A stretch of 64,000 bases of DNA from Anaeramoeba flamelloides (GCA_027625915.1 JANTQA010000047.1:1-64000), one strand, 5' to 3'; positions 23,106 through 35,246 are shown, counted from the stretch's first letter. Translations and numbers: made by a program. The notes: generated by a model not told the origin, from the sequence alone.

Positions 23106-24498
23106 CACAAAACTAAAATTTAAAAACTCCAATAAAAGAACAACAAACACATAAATTCAAATTTTTACTTTCACACATCAACAGAAATTTCTCTTCAATA
23201 ATCAATCTCTTTTCTACAATATTCACACATACTCAAACACAAACTCATAATTTCTTCACAAAATTGATAAAAACAATCAAACACATCCCATTATCCCAAC
23301 AAAATTTCACACATCAAAGATAATTCACACAAAAACACAAATAATACACAAACATACTTATAAACAATTTCCAAGACTAAAACAAACCACAAAAACAGAA
23401 TAGAGCATCAAAACAACAAAAAACAAATAAATATTTCAATTCAAAAACTTAACAATCTCACATCCAAATTCAACTGTTCCAACCCTACCGTGAAATATAT
23501 GATAAATAGAAAATTCATTTTCTTTATCATACCATACTTTTTATAACAGGATTTTAAAGTTATGTGATCAGCCCATTAACAAACTGTGAAATTATATAAT
23601 AGAACATAAATTTCACAAAGAGAAAATATGGGAATTTGAATTTTTTAACTCCAAACCTTCTGAATGATTCATAAATAATCGAAAAATTTTCAGATTTTGG
23701 TGGAACTTAATTTCGAAATATCTTAAAATCAAAAGGCAAGACCATTTTATAGAAATCATTAAATTTGATCTTGGATCTTTGGAAGCTTTGTTTTGGATTT
23801 TACGAATTTGTTTCAAAAACAACAAGTTTTTTCTCTCAGTTCTCCAAATTTGAAATTTATTTAAAAAACCTATGTCAAACCATAAAATGTCTATGATAGC
23901 GTATAACCGAAGATTTTTTTATTTGTATTTAACTGAGACAAAAAGTCAATTTCTATGTCTGTCAATTTTCACTGTAGGTTTGGAATGGCTGTATAAATTT
24001 TAAAGCACCAAATTAACAAATCACAACCCATACTCAAAACATTTCAAATAAATCTTCATTAAAATAATGAAAGGATGGTAATAATCGAAATATTCTCGAA
24101 TTGTGATAACATTTTAAACATGCTTTTTTTAAATCGACAAGAAACAAAAAAATTTGAGCTCCCTAAACTCGAAACACCCTCACTCAGAAACCTAAAAATG
24201 AAAAAGAAAAATAATTACGATTTCTCAGCTTGAAAAATGACGATCGTTTCAAACATTATTGATAAACCACTCTAAGTTTTTGAAGATCTCGCGTATATGA
24301 ATTTTGATCAAAGAGTTGTTTGAATTTTCAATTTGTGTACCACAAATCAGAACAATCCATTTAAAGAAATTGGGAAACTCTCCTTGTTCTTTTGTTTTTT
24401 TCGTTTTGGTTCGTTTTAGTTCCTTTTAGTTCCTTTGGTTCCTTTGGTTATTTTGTTATTTCTAAAAGTAAAGTTCTCATTCAGATCTTTTTTGTGGA
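23106..24498. other. A/C-biased and AT-rich stretch without a gene
   Basis: 23106-23480 is poor in G on the plus strand, like the tract beside the hairpins. A 70-codon minus-strand open frame at 23613-23825 has no recognisable domain. 24400-24460 contains TTCGTTTTGG/TTCCTTT short tandem repeats. Confidence 0.5.
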
Positions 24499-24500
24499 TA

Positions 24501-24977
24501 CTGTAGTCAAAATAAAGCGTGTAAAAAAATATAAAGCGTGTTTCAAAATAAAAAGCGTGTTTTTTTGTTATAGAAAACCTATACATTAACCAATCAAAGA
24601 AACCAATAATAAACCCGAAAAAAATATGGTATTGGTTTCTTAAAATATTATTAACAAAAAAGAAATTCTAAAAATAAAGGATCAAATGGTAAAATTTATC
24701 TCAAAAAATAGAGTTAATTTTTTTGAAAATTTTAATAATAAAAAAAACAAACAATTTCAAAAAAATTGAGAATATTATGGAAAATTTTCAACTATTTACA
24801 TTAATAATTTAAATTTTACTGAAAATAACCAGTTCTTTACTTTCAAAATTGATTTGAGCTCAGGTATACTATTTGGCAGTAGATTGGATGTTGCCTTGGT
24901 ACAAGAATAAAAAAAAGCACGGATAATATTTTGAAACACGGATTATAGTCGTTGTGCACGCATTATTTTGATCACTG
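24501..24977. mobile_element. TA-flanked foldback element of 477 bp (second MITE family)
   Basis: Terminal inverted repeats of about 70 bp: CTGTAGTCAAAATAAAGCGT at 24501 against the complement of 24905-24977 (CAGTGATCAAAATAATGCGT). Each end carries repeated GCGTGT or CCGTGT motifs. TA lies on each side (24499-24500; 24978-24979), as expected for Tc1/mariner-type insertion. No open frame. Confidence 0.75.
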
Positions 24978-25474
24978 TATTATTTGCTCTGTTTTAGTTT
25001 TCTGAGAGAATCTTAAATACCAAACAAACTCGAAACACTTTTGTCTTTTGATTGTTTCTCTTTCAACCCAATTTGTTGTGTTAGAAACAAAATGGACTGG
25101 AGTATCCATGATAAAGGTTTAATGGAATTTTGAATTTGAGGCTTTTTGATTAATAAAAAAATTTTTCTCAATTTAATAAGTTTTTTTTTTTTCTTACAAA
25201 TAAAATATTGAATTTTTATTAATTAGTTGATTAGGTGTGTTTCACTTTTTTTCAAAGTTTTGTAAAAACAGTTGGGGAAACATTAAAACATCATTACGAA
25301 GATGTAAACGTTCAAATATCATCTATTTGATGATTGATTTTCAGTAATTTCAAGTAAGTAGATAAAAAATAAAAGAATTCAAAAATCAATACTTTTTGAG
25401 AATTATTTTTCGAAAAATTGAAAAAACAATTACAAAAAAAATAAGGCGGATTTTTTTTTGAAAATCTTTCACTA

Positions 25475-25672
25475 CAGTAAGTTTCACTTTTAAGGCACAA
25501 ACTTTCAACGAAATTTAAGGCACAAAAAAATCTCAAATTAAGGCACAAAATTTGGAATTTTTTTTTTTACGATTTATTTTTACTAGAATTTGAATTTTGT
25601 GCTTTAATTTGAGATTTTTTATTGTGCCTTAAATTTCGTTGAAAGTTTGTGCCTTAAAAGTGAAACTGACTG
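25475..25672. mobile_element. MITE family 1 copy
   Basis: 198 bp with terminal inverted repeats of about 85 bp, starting CAGTAAGTTTCAC and ending GTGAAACTGACTG, flanked by TA. The loop is an AT-rich segment. It lies between the end of the USP-like gene and the second MITE family copy. Confidence 0.92.
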
Positions 25673-27309
25673 TAAAAAAAAATGTTTTTCAGGAAAATTT
25701 TCAATCAGTTTCACTTTAAAGACAGAAAATTTAAAAAAATTGTTTATTATTATTTATAATTTTTTTTTGAAAGACAAAAATGTTATTTTTTTTTATTTTT
25801 AATAAGTTAAAAAGAAATAGAATTTTCTAAATTAGATTGAAAAATAATAATTTCTCTCTAAAATAATTAAAAATCTAAGGATTTTTCGTTTTTTTTTGAT
25901 TGATTTATTAAAAGTTATTTAGAAATTTTTTGAATATATAATATGTATAACTTGGTAATTATAATAATCATGATTTGTTTGATCGATTGGAACACCTTGA
26001 TATGGATAACCATTTAAACCATAAATATTTTGCATACCATCCCATAAAATCCTTCCATTAATTTTATCATATGTAATAGTTATAAAATGATCATTTTGGT
26101 ATAAAATAATTCCAACCAACAGATATTGATAAAATTTTTCATTAATTTTTAAATTCAAATTTAATAATAAATCTGTGTATACGGTATCTTGTACACTGAT
26201 TAAAATAAAATTGGGTATTGAAAGAAATTTTATTGAGTGATGTAAAAGAGTAAGTTCATGACATTTTGGGCTTTTTTTCCAATTATCTGAAACAATCATA
26301 TTTTTAACAATTCTAAATTTTTTTAATAATAGATATTCCGGAAATTTAATAGTTTCCTCAAATTGATGAACACACGTGCATTTATAATTATTAATATAAT
26401 TTAATATTTTAAATTCTTGATGAAGAAATAATTCTTCTCTTACATTCCATTGATCTAAATAGTGACGATAATTTGTTCTCAATAAATTACTTGAACATAT
26501 CAAATATGACCGATTTAAATTTAGAATTTTTATTTTTTCTGAAAGTGGCAAAGTTCTATTTTTATTAATTTCTGATAATAATAAAAAAAATCTACAAAAA
26601 ATATTAATAATATTATAATTTGAATTACAAAATATTTTTAAATAATCTGAAATTGGATAAAATAAATGTAATAAAGAATTAAGATAACATAAGTTATTAT
26701 GCCAAATAAAACCACTTCGATATTTATTTAATCTTGTATTTCTTTTCTCTATGATCTGATAATTATAGTACAAAGGCTTCATTAAATACTGTTTATGATC
26801 GTGAATAAAATTATTAGAATCTTCATTCAAAATATACAAACGATATTCCAAGTTTTCTTCGATTAAAATAATTTCTTGGTTAAAATTTAATTCATCAGTA
26901 CATATAGAATTTTGGTTTTTTCTTCTTATTTGATTTTTTTTCTTTTTAGTGTTTATTTTGGTGTTTTTTTATCTCTAATTTTTTAAGCAATTCATCCTCA
27001 TTTTTATTACTATCAATTAATTCATCAACCTTAATCGAATTTAATATCGTAATAATGTAATTGTTTGTTATTATTTTATTTTGCAAAAAATCTAAAATTA
27101 ATCTTTTGATTTGAGAATGTTTTTATTATGTGTTTTGATTTTATGTTTTTGACAAAATAATTTATAATGTGAAGGTTTTATTCTCTCACCAACTTTTAAT
27201 ATTTTAGATTTTTGGAACTCGGTTTTTATTATTTTGTGATCTGGTGTAAAATTTTGATTATTACCATATTTGTTAATTAGATAAACTCTTATTTGAAGAT
27301 TAGATAAAT

Positions 27310-27420
27310 CTTAAAAAAAATAAGAAGAAAAAAAGATAAGAATGATAATAATAATTTATTAATATATAATATTAATCTTTAACCAAGAAAAAAATTATAT
27401 TAAAAAATATCAAAAATTAC
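27310..27420 (-). other. Spliceosomal intron (GT-AG), 111 bp
   Basis: On the minus strand the donor reads AAAAG|GTAATTTTTG and the acceptor reads a T-rich tract then TTTAAG|ATTTATC. Removal keeps the frame (phase 1, Arg-Leu-Lys-Asp-Leu). It is longer and more T-rich at its 3' end than the surrounding exons. Confidence 0.75.
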
Positions 27421-27609
27421 CTTTTAATCTTGTTGGTATTTCAAAATGTTTATGCAATTTGGGAATCCAATTTTTTTGCCGAAGTAATTTATTTTCAAGA
27501 ATTTTAAAATTATAAATGAGAGCACAAGCTTTTATTGCCTTACTTTGATATTCAGGTTCATGTTGAATTAGAATTTGACAGATTTTATTCTTTTTTAAAT
27601 GTGCGAATA

Positions 27610-27807
27610 CAGTCAGTTTCACTTTTAAGGCAAAAACTTTCAACGAAATTTAAGACAAAAAAAAATCTCAAATTAAGGTACAGAATTTTTTGGAATTTTT
27701 TTTTTTTACAATTTATTTTACTAAAATCCAAATGTTGTGCCTTAATTTGAGTTTTTTTGTGTCTTAAATTTCGTTGAAAGTTTGTGCCTTAAAAGTGAAA
27801 CTGACTG
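27610..27807. mobile_element. MITE family 1 copy inside the USP-like gene
   Basis: CAGTCAGTTTCAC ... GTGAAACTGACTG, flanked by TA at 27608-27609 and 27808-27809. Removing the element and one TA restores continuous coding text on the minus strand, direct evidence of insertion into a reading frame. Confidence 0.93.
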
Positions 27808-27835
27808 TATTTGAAAATATCTCATAATTGATATT

Positions 27836-28605
27836 TTGAAATAAATATAGAAGTCATTTATTCAATTGGTATAAATATTGAACTCAATTTAGTATTGTCA
27901 ATTATTGAATACTTCCACAAACAATAACAAATTTTAATAGAAATATTAAAATATGAAAAGACTAATCTTTTTGGATATACATAATAATTCCTTTAAATTT
28001 GTTTTGTGTGGAATTTATTTGTTACTTTTTAACTTTAATATTTATGAAAATATTCAATATTATTGAAAATATTCAATAATTCAATATTATTGAACAGTTT
28101 ATATTTTTTTAAAAAAATATTGAACATTTTCAATAATTTATAATTTATGATGAAGTCTAAAAAATTATTGAATAATTTAGTAAATTATTGAAATGATCTA
28201 AAATTTTCAAAACATTCAATAATTGTAATATAAAGTTAATAATCATATAATACTTTCAATACTTTCATTTTCGCCAATTTTCGTTTTTCGTCGATTTTCG
28301 CTAAAGAAATCCATATTCCGTTTCATAGTACGAGTGAAAGGGCTGTATATTATATATTTATTCTCTTATTTGCAATATTCAATTATTCATTATTTATTTT
28401 GATATTATTTCCATTCCATGTTTAAAATAAACTTTTGTTCTTTCTTTTTTAAGTTAAATAAAAAAAATGAATTTAAGATAAGTTTAAACTTCAGCTTGAA
28501 CTGTTATTAAGGTCCAGTCTATGTTTCTGAGTTCCATATTAAATCTACAATTTTGAATATTCCTTGCAGTGAGAAGTAAAAAATTAGAAATGTTATTCGT
28601 TATTT
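27836..28605. other. AT-rich stretch without a gene
   Basis: Contains ATTGAA/TATTCAAT-rich self-complementary text (28030-28220) and TTTTCG repeats (28270-28305). Part of 28318-28490 recurs as separate pieces near 32225-32310, one of them inverted. Confidence 0.5.
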
Positions 28606-29331
28606 GAAAATAAACTATTTTTCAGTCAAAGGGGCCCAGTTGTAATGATATAATACACGTGTTTAAAGGGTTTGCATCGATATTAGAAGAAAAATTTTAT
28701 TTTGGAAATTTTCAAAATTGAAATCTTTTTTTCACATTTCTACACATTTTTGTTTTTTTTTTCGATTTTTTTTTTAAAAACGTCATTCATTTGCAAAAAA
28801 ATTTTTATTGCAAGATCAATAGTCACTTGGTAAAAACGTGTTATTCTAATGTAATTGAAACCATGTAAAGATTGTTGAGAAATCTATTGATTTCTATTGC
28901 AATTCTATTCGATCTTTGATCTTGATATTTGTTTAATAAATCTGAAAAATTTTTACTTCATTTTCATTTCCTTTTTCAAATAGAGAAGACAATTACCAAC
29001 AAACTTTGTTTGGGGGCTTAATTTCTAAAAGAAAAGTATGGAAAATGAAGTGAAAAACGTTTCATACTTATTATTCAAATACCAGTAGAAGTTCAAAACG
29101 AACATCCTTGTTGTTTTTCTCAATTTTTTTGAATAGCACTAAGAATTTGAGTTTTTCAATTTTTAAGAAAAGCTATTGATTAATTAGTTTTCTTTCAGAC
29201 ATGTATCAACAATTCTTTGAGTTATATTATTCTTTTTATTTCTTATTGGTTCTTCAAAGGTCAATTATATCAAATAATTGATATTTGAAAAAAACGTTGG
29301 GCACCTTTGACTGAAAAAGAGTTTATATTGT
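28606..29331. mobile_element. Inverted-repeat element of about 725 bp
   Basis: Ends pair over about 36 bp: ACTATTTTTCAGTCAAAGG at 28614-28632 with the complement of CCTTTGACTGAAAAAGAGTT at 29304-29323. It forms the right edge of the 21.9-kb block. No open frame of note and no clear target-site duplication. Confidence 0.6.
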
Positions 29332-29849
29332 CAAAAAAAAAAACAGTACACAAGAGTAAATATAAAACTGTGATCAAAAAATTTTTTTATTGCTCAACAA
29401 ATTCAAGATTTTCTTAAATTTGGATTTTTGGTGTTTAGAAGTCTCTAGGACAACTAGTTTTCGAGATATTGCCCAAAATCGATTTTTATATACAAATTTT
29501 TTTATAGTGATTTTTCACAACTATTTTGGGCAATAAATCAAAAAATAAAAGAGCTCCAAAAAAATGAAAAATTGAGATTGTTTTTATATTTTTTATATAG
29601 TGACTCCCATAGATTAAAATGAATTTTAAAGTTTTTTTTTTGATAAAAAAATTTTTTTAATTGTTGGTTTTAGTATATATAAATAATTTAAAATCTTCTA
29701 CTCCCCACACAGAAAAAAATACTTAGTTACCCGCATTTATCCGAATTTTGATACCTAAAGAAGATTTTTATTTTTGAAAAAAAAAATTTGAAAAGATTTA
29801 AAGGTAAATTCAGGTAGCAAACATATATACTTTAATTGATCAAATTATA

Positions 29850-30046
29850 GAGTCAGTTTCACTTTTAAGGCACAAACTTTCAATGAAAATTAAGGCACAA
29901 AAAAAATATCAAATTAAGGCACAAAATTTTGGATTCTAGTAAAATAATTTGTAAAAATTAAAAATTCCAAATTTTGTACCTTAATTTGAAATTTTTTGTG
30001 CTTTAAATTTCGTTGAAAGTTTGTGCCTTAATAGTGAAACTGACTG
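29850..30046. mobile_element. MITE family 1 copy (left arm only)
   Basis: Terminal repeats as in the other copies, with the first base altered (GAGTCAG). The matching position in the right arm (about 36941-36950) is empty, so it inserted after the arms were duplicated. Confidence 0.9.
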
Positions 30047-30094
30047 TATATAAAAATTTAAAAAAAAAAAAAAAATTAATAATTTTATTGGTCT

Positions 30095-30168
30095 TTCCGG
30101 GAATCGAACTCCAGCTAAACACTTTTCAAATTTTGAGAACTCGGTGCTCTACCGCTGAGCTAATGAGT
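30095..30168 (-). pseudogene. tRNA-like pseudogene (left arm)
   Basis: On the minus strand it has an A box TAGCTCAGCGGTAGAGCA and a B box AGTTCGATTCCCGG, with a T run downstream like a Pol III stop. The presumed acceptor strands do not pair, and the T stem is one base out of register. It could be a dead tRNA or the head of a tRNA-derived SINE. A copy is in the right arm. Confidence 0.65.
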
Positions 30169-32472
30169 AATTATTGAATATTTTAAAATTATAAAATTCT
30201 GAAGATAATGAAATTGAATTTTTAATTGAGTAATTTTTCTAAACTATTTTTTTTAAAAAAAAAAAAAAATAAAAGTTTTTTGTGATGAAAAATTTTTTTT
30301 TTTTTTTTTCATTGTAAAAAAATTAACAAACTTAAAATTGAATTGAAAAAAATTTATATAAAAATTTTTTTTTTTGAAAAAAATCATTTTAATAGGAAAA
30401 TCTAGTAAAAATTTGTTTTTAATTTTTTAGCATTTTTTTTTATATTTTTCTAGTGATTACACTATCAAAAATTTGAAAAAATGAATATTTAGATAAAATA
30501 AGATGAGGTCTACTATTTTTTTTTTCAAAATATTAGAAATGTGAATTTTTTTATGATAAATTTGAAAAAAATGAAATTTTACTAGAGTTTTCCAATTAAA
30601 AAAATAATTTTTTTAAACAAGTTTTTTTAGTGAAAATAAAAATAAAAATCATTTTTTTTGAGATATTTAAAAAAAATATTTTTTTTTCAAAGTGACCAAT
30701 TTTAGTACATTAAAAAAAATTTTGAAAAAAATTTTTTATACACATTTTTTACAATTTTCATTTTTGAAAAAAAGTCAAAAACACCCATTTTAAATTCTAA
30801 ATATTTTCGAAACCACTAACCCTCATAAAGTTTAAATTTGAAAACTTCATAAAAAAAATCAAAATAAAAAATTTTTGAAAAATTTTTTTTGTCTGTATCA
30901 AATTATTTTTTATATTTCATTTTATCAACTAATATTCACCATAACTTATATATTTTTATAATTAACTTGGAGAAAAGTGAAAAAAAAATCAAAATTAAAA
31001 TTTTTAGAACTATTGTAGTTTAAAATATATTATAAATATAATATTTGAATAAATCAAAAATGAGAAAATCAAAAGAGTAGTAAAAAAAATTTCAAAAAAA
31101 AATTTTTGTTTAAACCTTAATTTTTTCAATTTTTTTCATCAAAATAATATTTTTGATGAAAAATTACCCTAGTAAGATTATCTTATTCAAACCCAAAAAA
31201 AAATTATTTTTGTGTTAAAATGCACCTTTTTTAGAAATGAAAAATTCAAAAAAAAAAAAAAAATTTTTTTTGACAAAAAAATCGGAAATTGGGAAATAAC
31301 TTCTAAACTAGAGGAGATAAAGAGCTCTAAACTTTAAAAATCAATTTTTCAGATTATTTTGATTTTGGAACGAGGAGTAATTCACCCAGAGATTGAATAT
31401 TTAAAAATTCAATTTTATCCTCATTTCACTACAAGGAAAATTTAAATACCTAAAACTAAAAGTTAGCCTAAACTATACATTGGATTTAAGTTATACTTCT
31501 TTGATAAATTATTTTTTTCAAAGTTATCATAATTTTATGTAATAAAAAAAGGATAGCCTTTAAACTCTTGAAAATCCGAATACCCCCCTTTTCAAAAATA
31601 CCGACTTTTGAAAAAAACACCTATTTTCAGGGTATTGTTTTATTGGAAAAAGTTGAAATGAATTAATTTTTGATTGGGCATTAAGATTGAAAAAAGAATA
31701 TATGTTAAAGCAATTTGCAGAAAACAACAGGGAATGTATATACAAACTCAAACATGGAAAAAAAATAAAATGATAAAAAATATTCCAAAAACAGATAAAA
31801 AATCAGATTTTCAATTTAATTTAGCAATATCTTTTGATTGAAATATTTTGTGTTATTTTCAAATTGAAAAATATGTTTCCTTTTTAGACTATTAAAATAA
31901 TATTTGAAAATTATCTCTCTACTAAGTCAATTAAAAAATTCAAAAATTTTACAATTAAAAATGAAAAAATATTACTGAAAAATTTCATTTTTTTTTCAAT
32001 TCCTATTAATATCAATTAAAGTTGTAAACCTCATTGAAAATTGTTATGTATAATAATGTTTATTGTATGAGTGTATTTCAAAAATACAAAATTTAGAGAT
32101 TTTTTTTTTGAAAAAAATTTTCCTTGTAGTGTTGTGTAGAAAGTTATTCAATAGTGCTACTAGTGCTAAAATCCGTGTTTTCAATTCAAAACTTGTAATC
32201 GTGATGGAAGTTGTAACTTAAGTTAAAGTTGAAGTTTAAACTTATCTTAAATTCATTTTTTTTTTTTATTATTTAACTTAAAAGTTTCATAGTAAGAGTG
32301 AAATGGCTGTATATATATATATCTATATATATAATACCTTTTCAGTTTATTTCTATGTTTAATTTACCCAAGAAATGATATAAACGTTATTTTTCCCCAG
32401 AAAAAATATTAGAAAAAATATAAAAAAATGATGCTATATTTTACAGATCTAAATCACTTGTTATATTTGATA

Positions 32473-32671
32473 CAGCCAGTTTCACTTTTAAGGCACAAAC
32501 TTTCAACGGAATTTAAGGCACAATCAAAATCTCAAATTAATGCACAACATTCAAATTCTAGTAAAAATAAATTGTAAAAAAAAAAAAATTCCAAATTTTG
32601 TGCTTTAATTTGAGATTTTTTTGTGCCTTAAATTTCGTTGAAAGTTTGTGTCTTAAAAGTGAAACTGACTG
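32473..32671. mobile_element. MITE family 1 copy
   Basis: CAGCCAGTTTCAC ... GAAACTGACTG with flanking TA (32471-32472; 32672-32673). Lies in the central spacer. Confidence 0.92.
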
Positions 32672-32747
32672 TATTGTTTCCCAAATGTTGTTGTATTGGT
32701 TTAAGCATTTCATTGCTGGATAAAAAAAAATAAGCTAAAATTTAATA

Positions 32748-33142
32748 CAGTCAGTTTCACTTTTAAGGCACAAACTTTCAACGAAATTTAAGGCACAAAA
32801 AAATCTCAAATTAAGGCACATTTTTTGGAATTTTAATTTTTACAATTTATTTTACAGTCAGTTCCACTTTTAAGGCACAAACTTTCAACGAAATTTAAGG
32901 CACAAAAAATCTCAAATTAAGGCACAAAATTTGGAATTTTTTTTTTTTACAATTTATTTTTACTAGAATTTGAATATTGTGCCTTAATTTGAGATTTATT
33001 TTGTGCCTTAAATTTCGTTGAAAGTTTGTGCCTTAAAAGTGAAACTGACTGTACTAGAAGCTGAATTTTGTGCTTTAATTTGAGATTTTTATTGTGCCTT
33101 AAATTTCGTTGAAAGTTTGTGCCTTAAAAGTGAAACTGACTG
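32748..33142. mobile_element. MITE family 1 copy carrying a second copy inside it
   Basis: Outer element 32748-32854 continues at 33052-33142; both terminal repeats are present. Its loop TTTTACTAGAA is split at the TA by the inner element. TA flanks the outer ends at 32746-32747 and 33143-33144. Confidence 0.92.
32855..33051. mobile_element. MITE family 1 copy nested in the previous one
   Basis: 197 bp, CAGTCAGTTCCAC ... GAAACTGACTG, with duplicated TA at 32853-32854 and 33052-33053. It shows that the family inserted in at least two separate events. Confidence 0.93.
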
Positions 33143-33149
33143 TAAAAAT

Positions 33150-34008
33150 TTGGAGAATTTTATACAAATAAATATATCTTGTGTAATGATTTAAAGTAAT
33201 GTAATAAGTTTGTCTTTTTCGGGGATTGAAAATTCAAATGAGAAAAGTGAAAATTTCTAGTTGAAAAAATATTGAATCATTTTTTCCAAAAAAAAATTGG
33301 TAGAATTTTCATATTTCTTTTCATTAAAAATCTTATTAATCAGTGCTTTAAAATGAAAAAAAATGTAGAGTTTTCGAATTAAAACTTTTAACTTTTGATG
33401 ACTAAAATAGTTTTAAAAAAGTAGGTAATTTATTAATAAAAATAGGAAAAATTTCGTTTCATTTTTTATTTTTTTTAAAAAAAAATCGACAGAATTTTTT
33501 AAATAGAAAATAAAAAATTATTTTTAATTTTTTGAGCAAATTTTGTTGGTTACTATGTTTTATAGTGCACACTTTCACTCTATTCAATTCCAATCAGATG
33601 ACAAATATATTCCAGATGAAGTTCCAATGTACCATGAGATTTTGGAACAAATTTTCAAATGAAAGATATATTTTATTTGTTTTTTTTTAAAATTTATCAT
33701 TATTTCAGACAAAGATCACAAATTGTGAAAAAAAAATTGAAATTTTAAAAAATTTTTTGTTTTAGATTTTCTTTTTTTTTAATATTTTTGGTCTCAAAAT
33801 ATAATATTTGCTATTGATTTTTTTTGAAGAAAAAAAATCTGGATATATTTTTCTCTCAATGCATTCGCATCTCAAATTGAAATATATTCGATATTTTTTT
33901 TTAAAAAAAAATCAATAACTGCTGATATTCATTTATATATTTTAATATAAAACTTGTAATTTAACTATGTAAAAAAAAATAAAATAAAAAATAAATAAAA
34001 AATTTTTT
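33150..34008. other. AT-rich spacer without a gene
   Basis: Long A and T runs only; no domain on either strand. Confidence 0.5.
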
Positions 34009-34010
34009 TA

Positions 34011-34207
34011 CAGTCAGTTACATTTTTAAGGCACAAACTTTCAACGAAATTTAAGGCACAATAAAAATCTCAAATTAAAGCACAAAATTCAATTTCTAGT
34101 AAAAATAAATTGTAAAAAATAAATTTCCAAATTTTGTGCCTTAATTTGAGATTTTTTTGTGCCTTAAATTTCGTTGAAAGTTTGTGCCTTAAAAGTGAAA
34201 CTGACTG
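34011..34207. mobile_element. MITE family 1 copy
   Basis: CAGTCAGTTACAT ... GAAACTGACTG, TA on both sides. Confidence 0.92.
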
Positions 34208-34369
34208 TATATATTTTTATTTATTTATTAAATTGAGTAATAAATTGAAAATAGTAAAATAAATTTATTAAAAAAAATATTAATTAAACAATTAATTAAT
34301 AAATGTAGGATGAGAATATAAAAATTATTTTTTAATTGTAAAGACAGCCAAATATTCACCATTATAGCC

Positions 34370-34600
34370 AAATAAGTTCCATTATGTTTCTATTTTCTAA
34401 TTGCCTGTATGGTTAATGTGTGGGGAGGAGTTGTGTGTGTGTGTGTGTGGAGGAAGTTTGGTTGGTTAGTCCCAACTCTGGAAGGCACCAACCTTGATAA
34501 AATAAGAGACCAAATGAGGCCAAATTAGAACATCTTTAAACATTAGGGACTATTAAAGTCCCTAATGTTTACCTGGATATTAGATCAGGTTTTTTTTTCA
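34370..34600. other. Less AT-rich patch with GT microsatellite and perfect hairpin
   Basis: Contains (GT)n at 34431-34448, a TTGGTTGGTTAG stretch, and a 13-bp perfect stem: AAACATTAGGGAC (34538-34550) and GTCCCTAATGTTT (34558-34570) around a 7-base loop. No coding signal. Composition differs from the spacer around it. Confidence 0.65.
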
Positions 34601-35051
34601 AATTTTTTTTTAAAGGTTTAAAAAATACAAACAAAAAAGAAAGCATTCATTGAAAAAATAAAAAAGAAAAAAAAAAGAAGTTACTAAAAGAAAGGAAGAG
34701 AAATTGATTTACATTTAAACAAGGTTATGTGTATTATACCAAATGCACCGAAAATAGGTACATTTGCCTTCCGCTAAGGAGACCATTTTTTATTGATATT
34801 TGTAATTATTGTTTGAGAATCTTCAAGCTAGAATCAAATATGGTCAATTACTAGCCTCTTTTCCTAATATGTTTGTTCTATTTTTTTAATCGAAAAATAA
34901 AAAACAATAATAAAAAAAGAAAAAGAAAAAAATTTAAAAGAAAAAATAAAAGGAAAAAAGGAAAAAAGGAAAAAATGAAAAAAAATTAATAATAAATAAT
35001 AATAATTGCCAATAGATTATTTTATGAGTTAGTCTAAAGTTAAATTGATTC

Positions 35052-35246
35052 CAGTCAGTTTCACTTTTAAGGCACAAACTTTGAACGAAATTTAAAGCAC
35101 AAAAGAATCTCAAATTAAGGCACAAAATTTGGAATTTTTTTTTTACAATTTAATTTTACTAGAATTTGAATTTTTTGCTTTAATTTGAGATTTTTTTGTA
35201 CCTTAAATTTCGTTGAAAGTTTGTGCCTTAAAAGTGAAACTGACTG
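35052..35246. mobile_element. MITE family 1 copy
   Basis: CAGTCAGTTTCAC ... GAAACTGACTG; the right flank is TA, the left flank is TC, so one duplicated base has changed. Confidence 0.9.

Larger units (their letters stand above)
25919..27835 (-). pseudogene. USP-like (peptidase C19) protease gene, interrupted by a MITE
   Basis: The C-terminal 310 codons (25919-26851) match a ubiquitin-specific protease core. The Cys box NNLCYLNSLL has its Cys at 26687-26689, and the His box YQNDHFITITYD has its His at 26087-26089, with WDG 16 residues on as the likely third residue. USPs remove ubiquitin or ubiquitin-like proteins. An upstream exon (27421-27609) joins in frame over a GT-AG intron (27310-27420). 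A MITE (27610-27807) splits the first codons; across it the frame continues to an ATG near 27833 (MRYFQ). Two frame changes, near 27120 and near 26960, at or beside A-rich runs, suggest the gene is dead, or are sequencing slips. The N-terminal half is unrecognised. It could be a host gene or cargo of a mobile element. Confidence 0.72.
7495..29346. mobile_element. 21.9-kb block present in the left arm only
   Basis: In the right arm the sequence passes directly across the junction at about 37630 (reverse complement: CCAACTTGTCTATA then CACAAGAG). In the left arm these two halves lie at 7480-7494 and 29347-29356. The junction dinucleotide is TA on both sides. The block is bounded by a foldback element on the left (from 7511) and a different inverted-repeat element on the right (ending near 29331). 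It may be one large insertion, several nested ones, or sequence deleted from the right arm; no terminal repeats shared by both ends were found. Confidence 0.75.
29347..31400. repeat. Left arm (inner part) of the inverted duplication
   Basis: Reverse complement of about 35395-37630. It contains a tRNA-like pseudogene, long A and T runs and one arm-specific MITE (29850-30046). Homology fades near 31400, where the text about the shared stretch at 31320-31370 stops matching 35450-35510. No credible coding region was seen in this stretch. Confidence 0.9.

Noticed and set aside
30095-30168. A functional tRNA gene
   Set aside because: A and B boxes are good, but the acceptor strands do not pair and the T stem is out of register in both arm copies.
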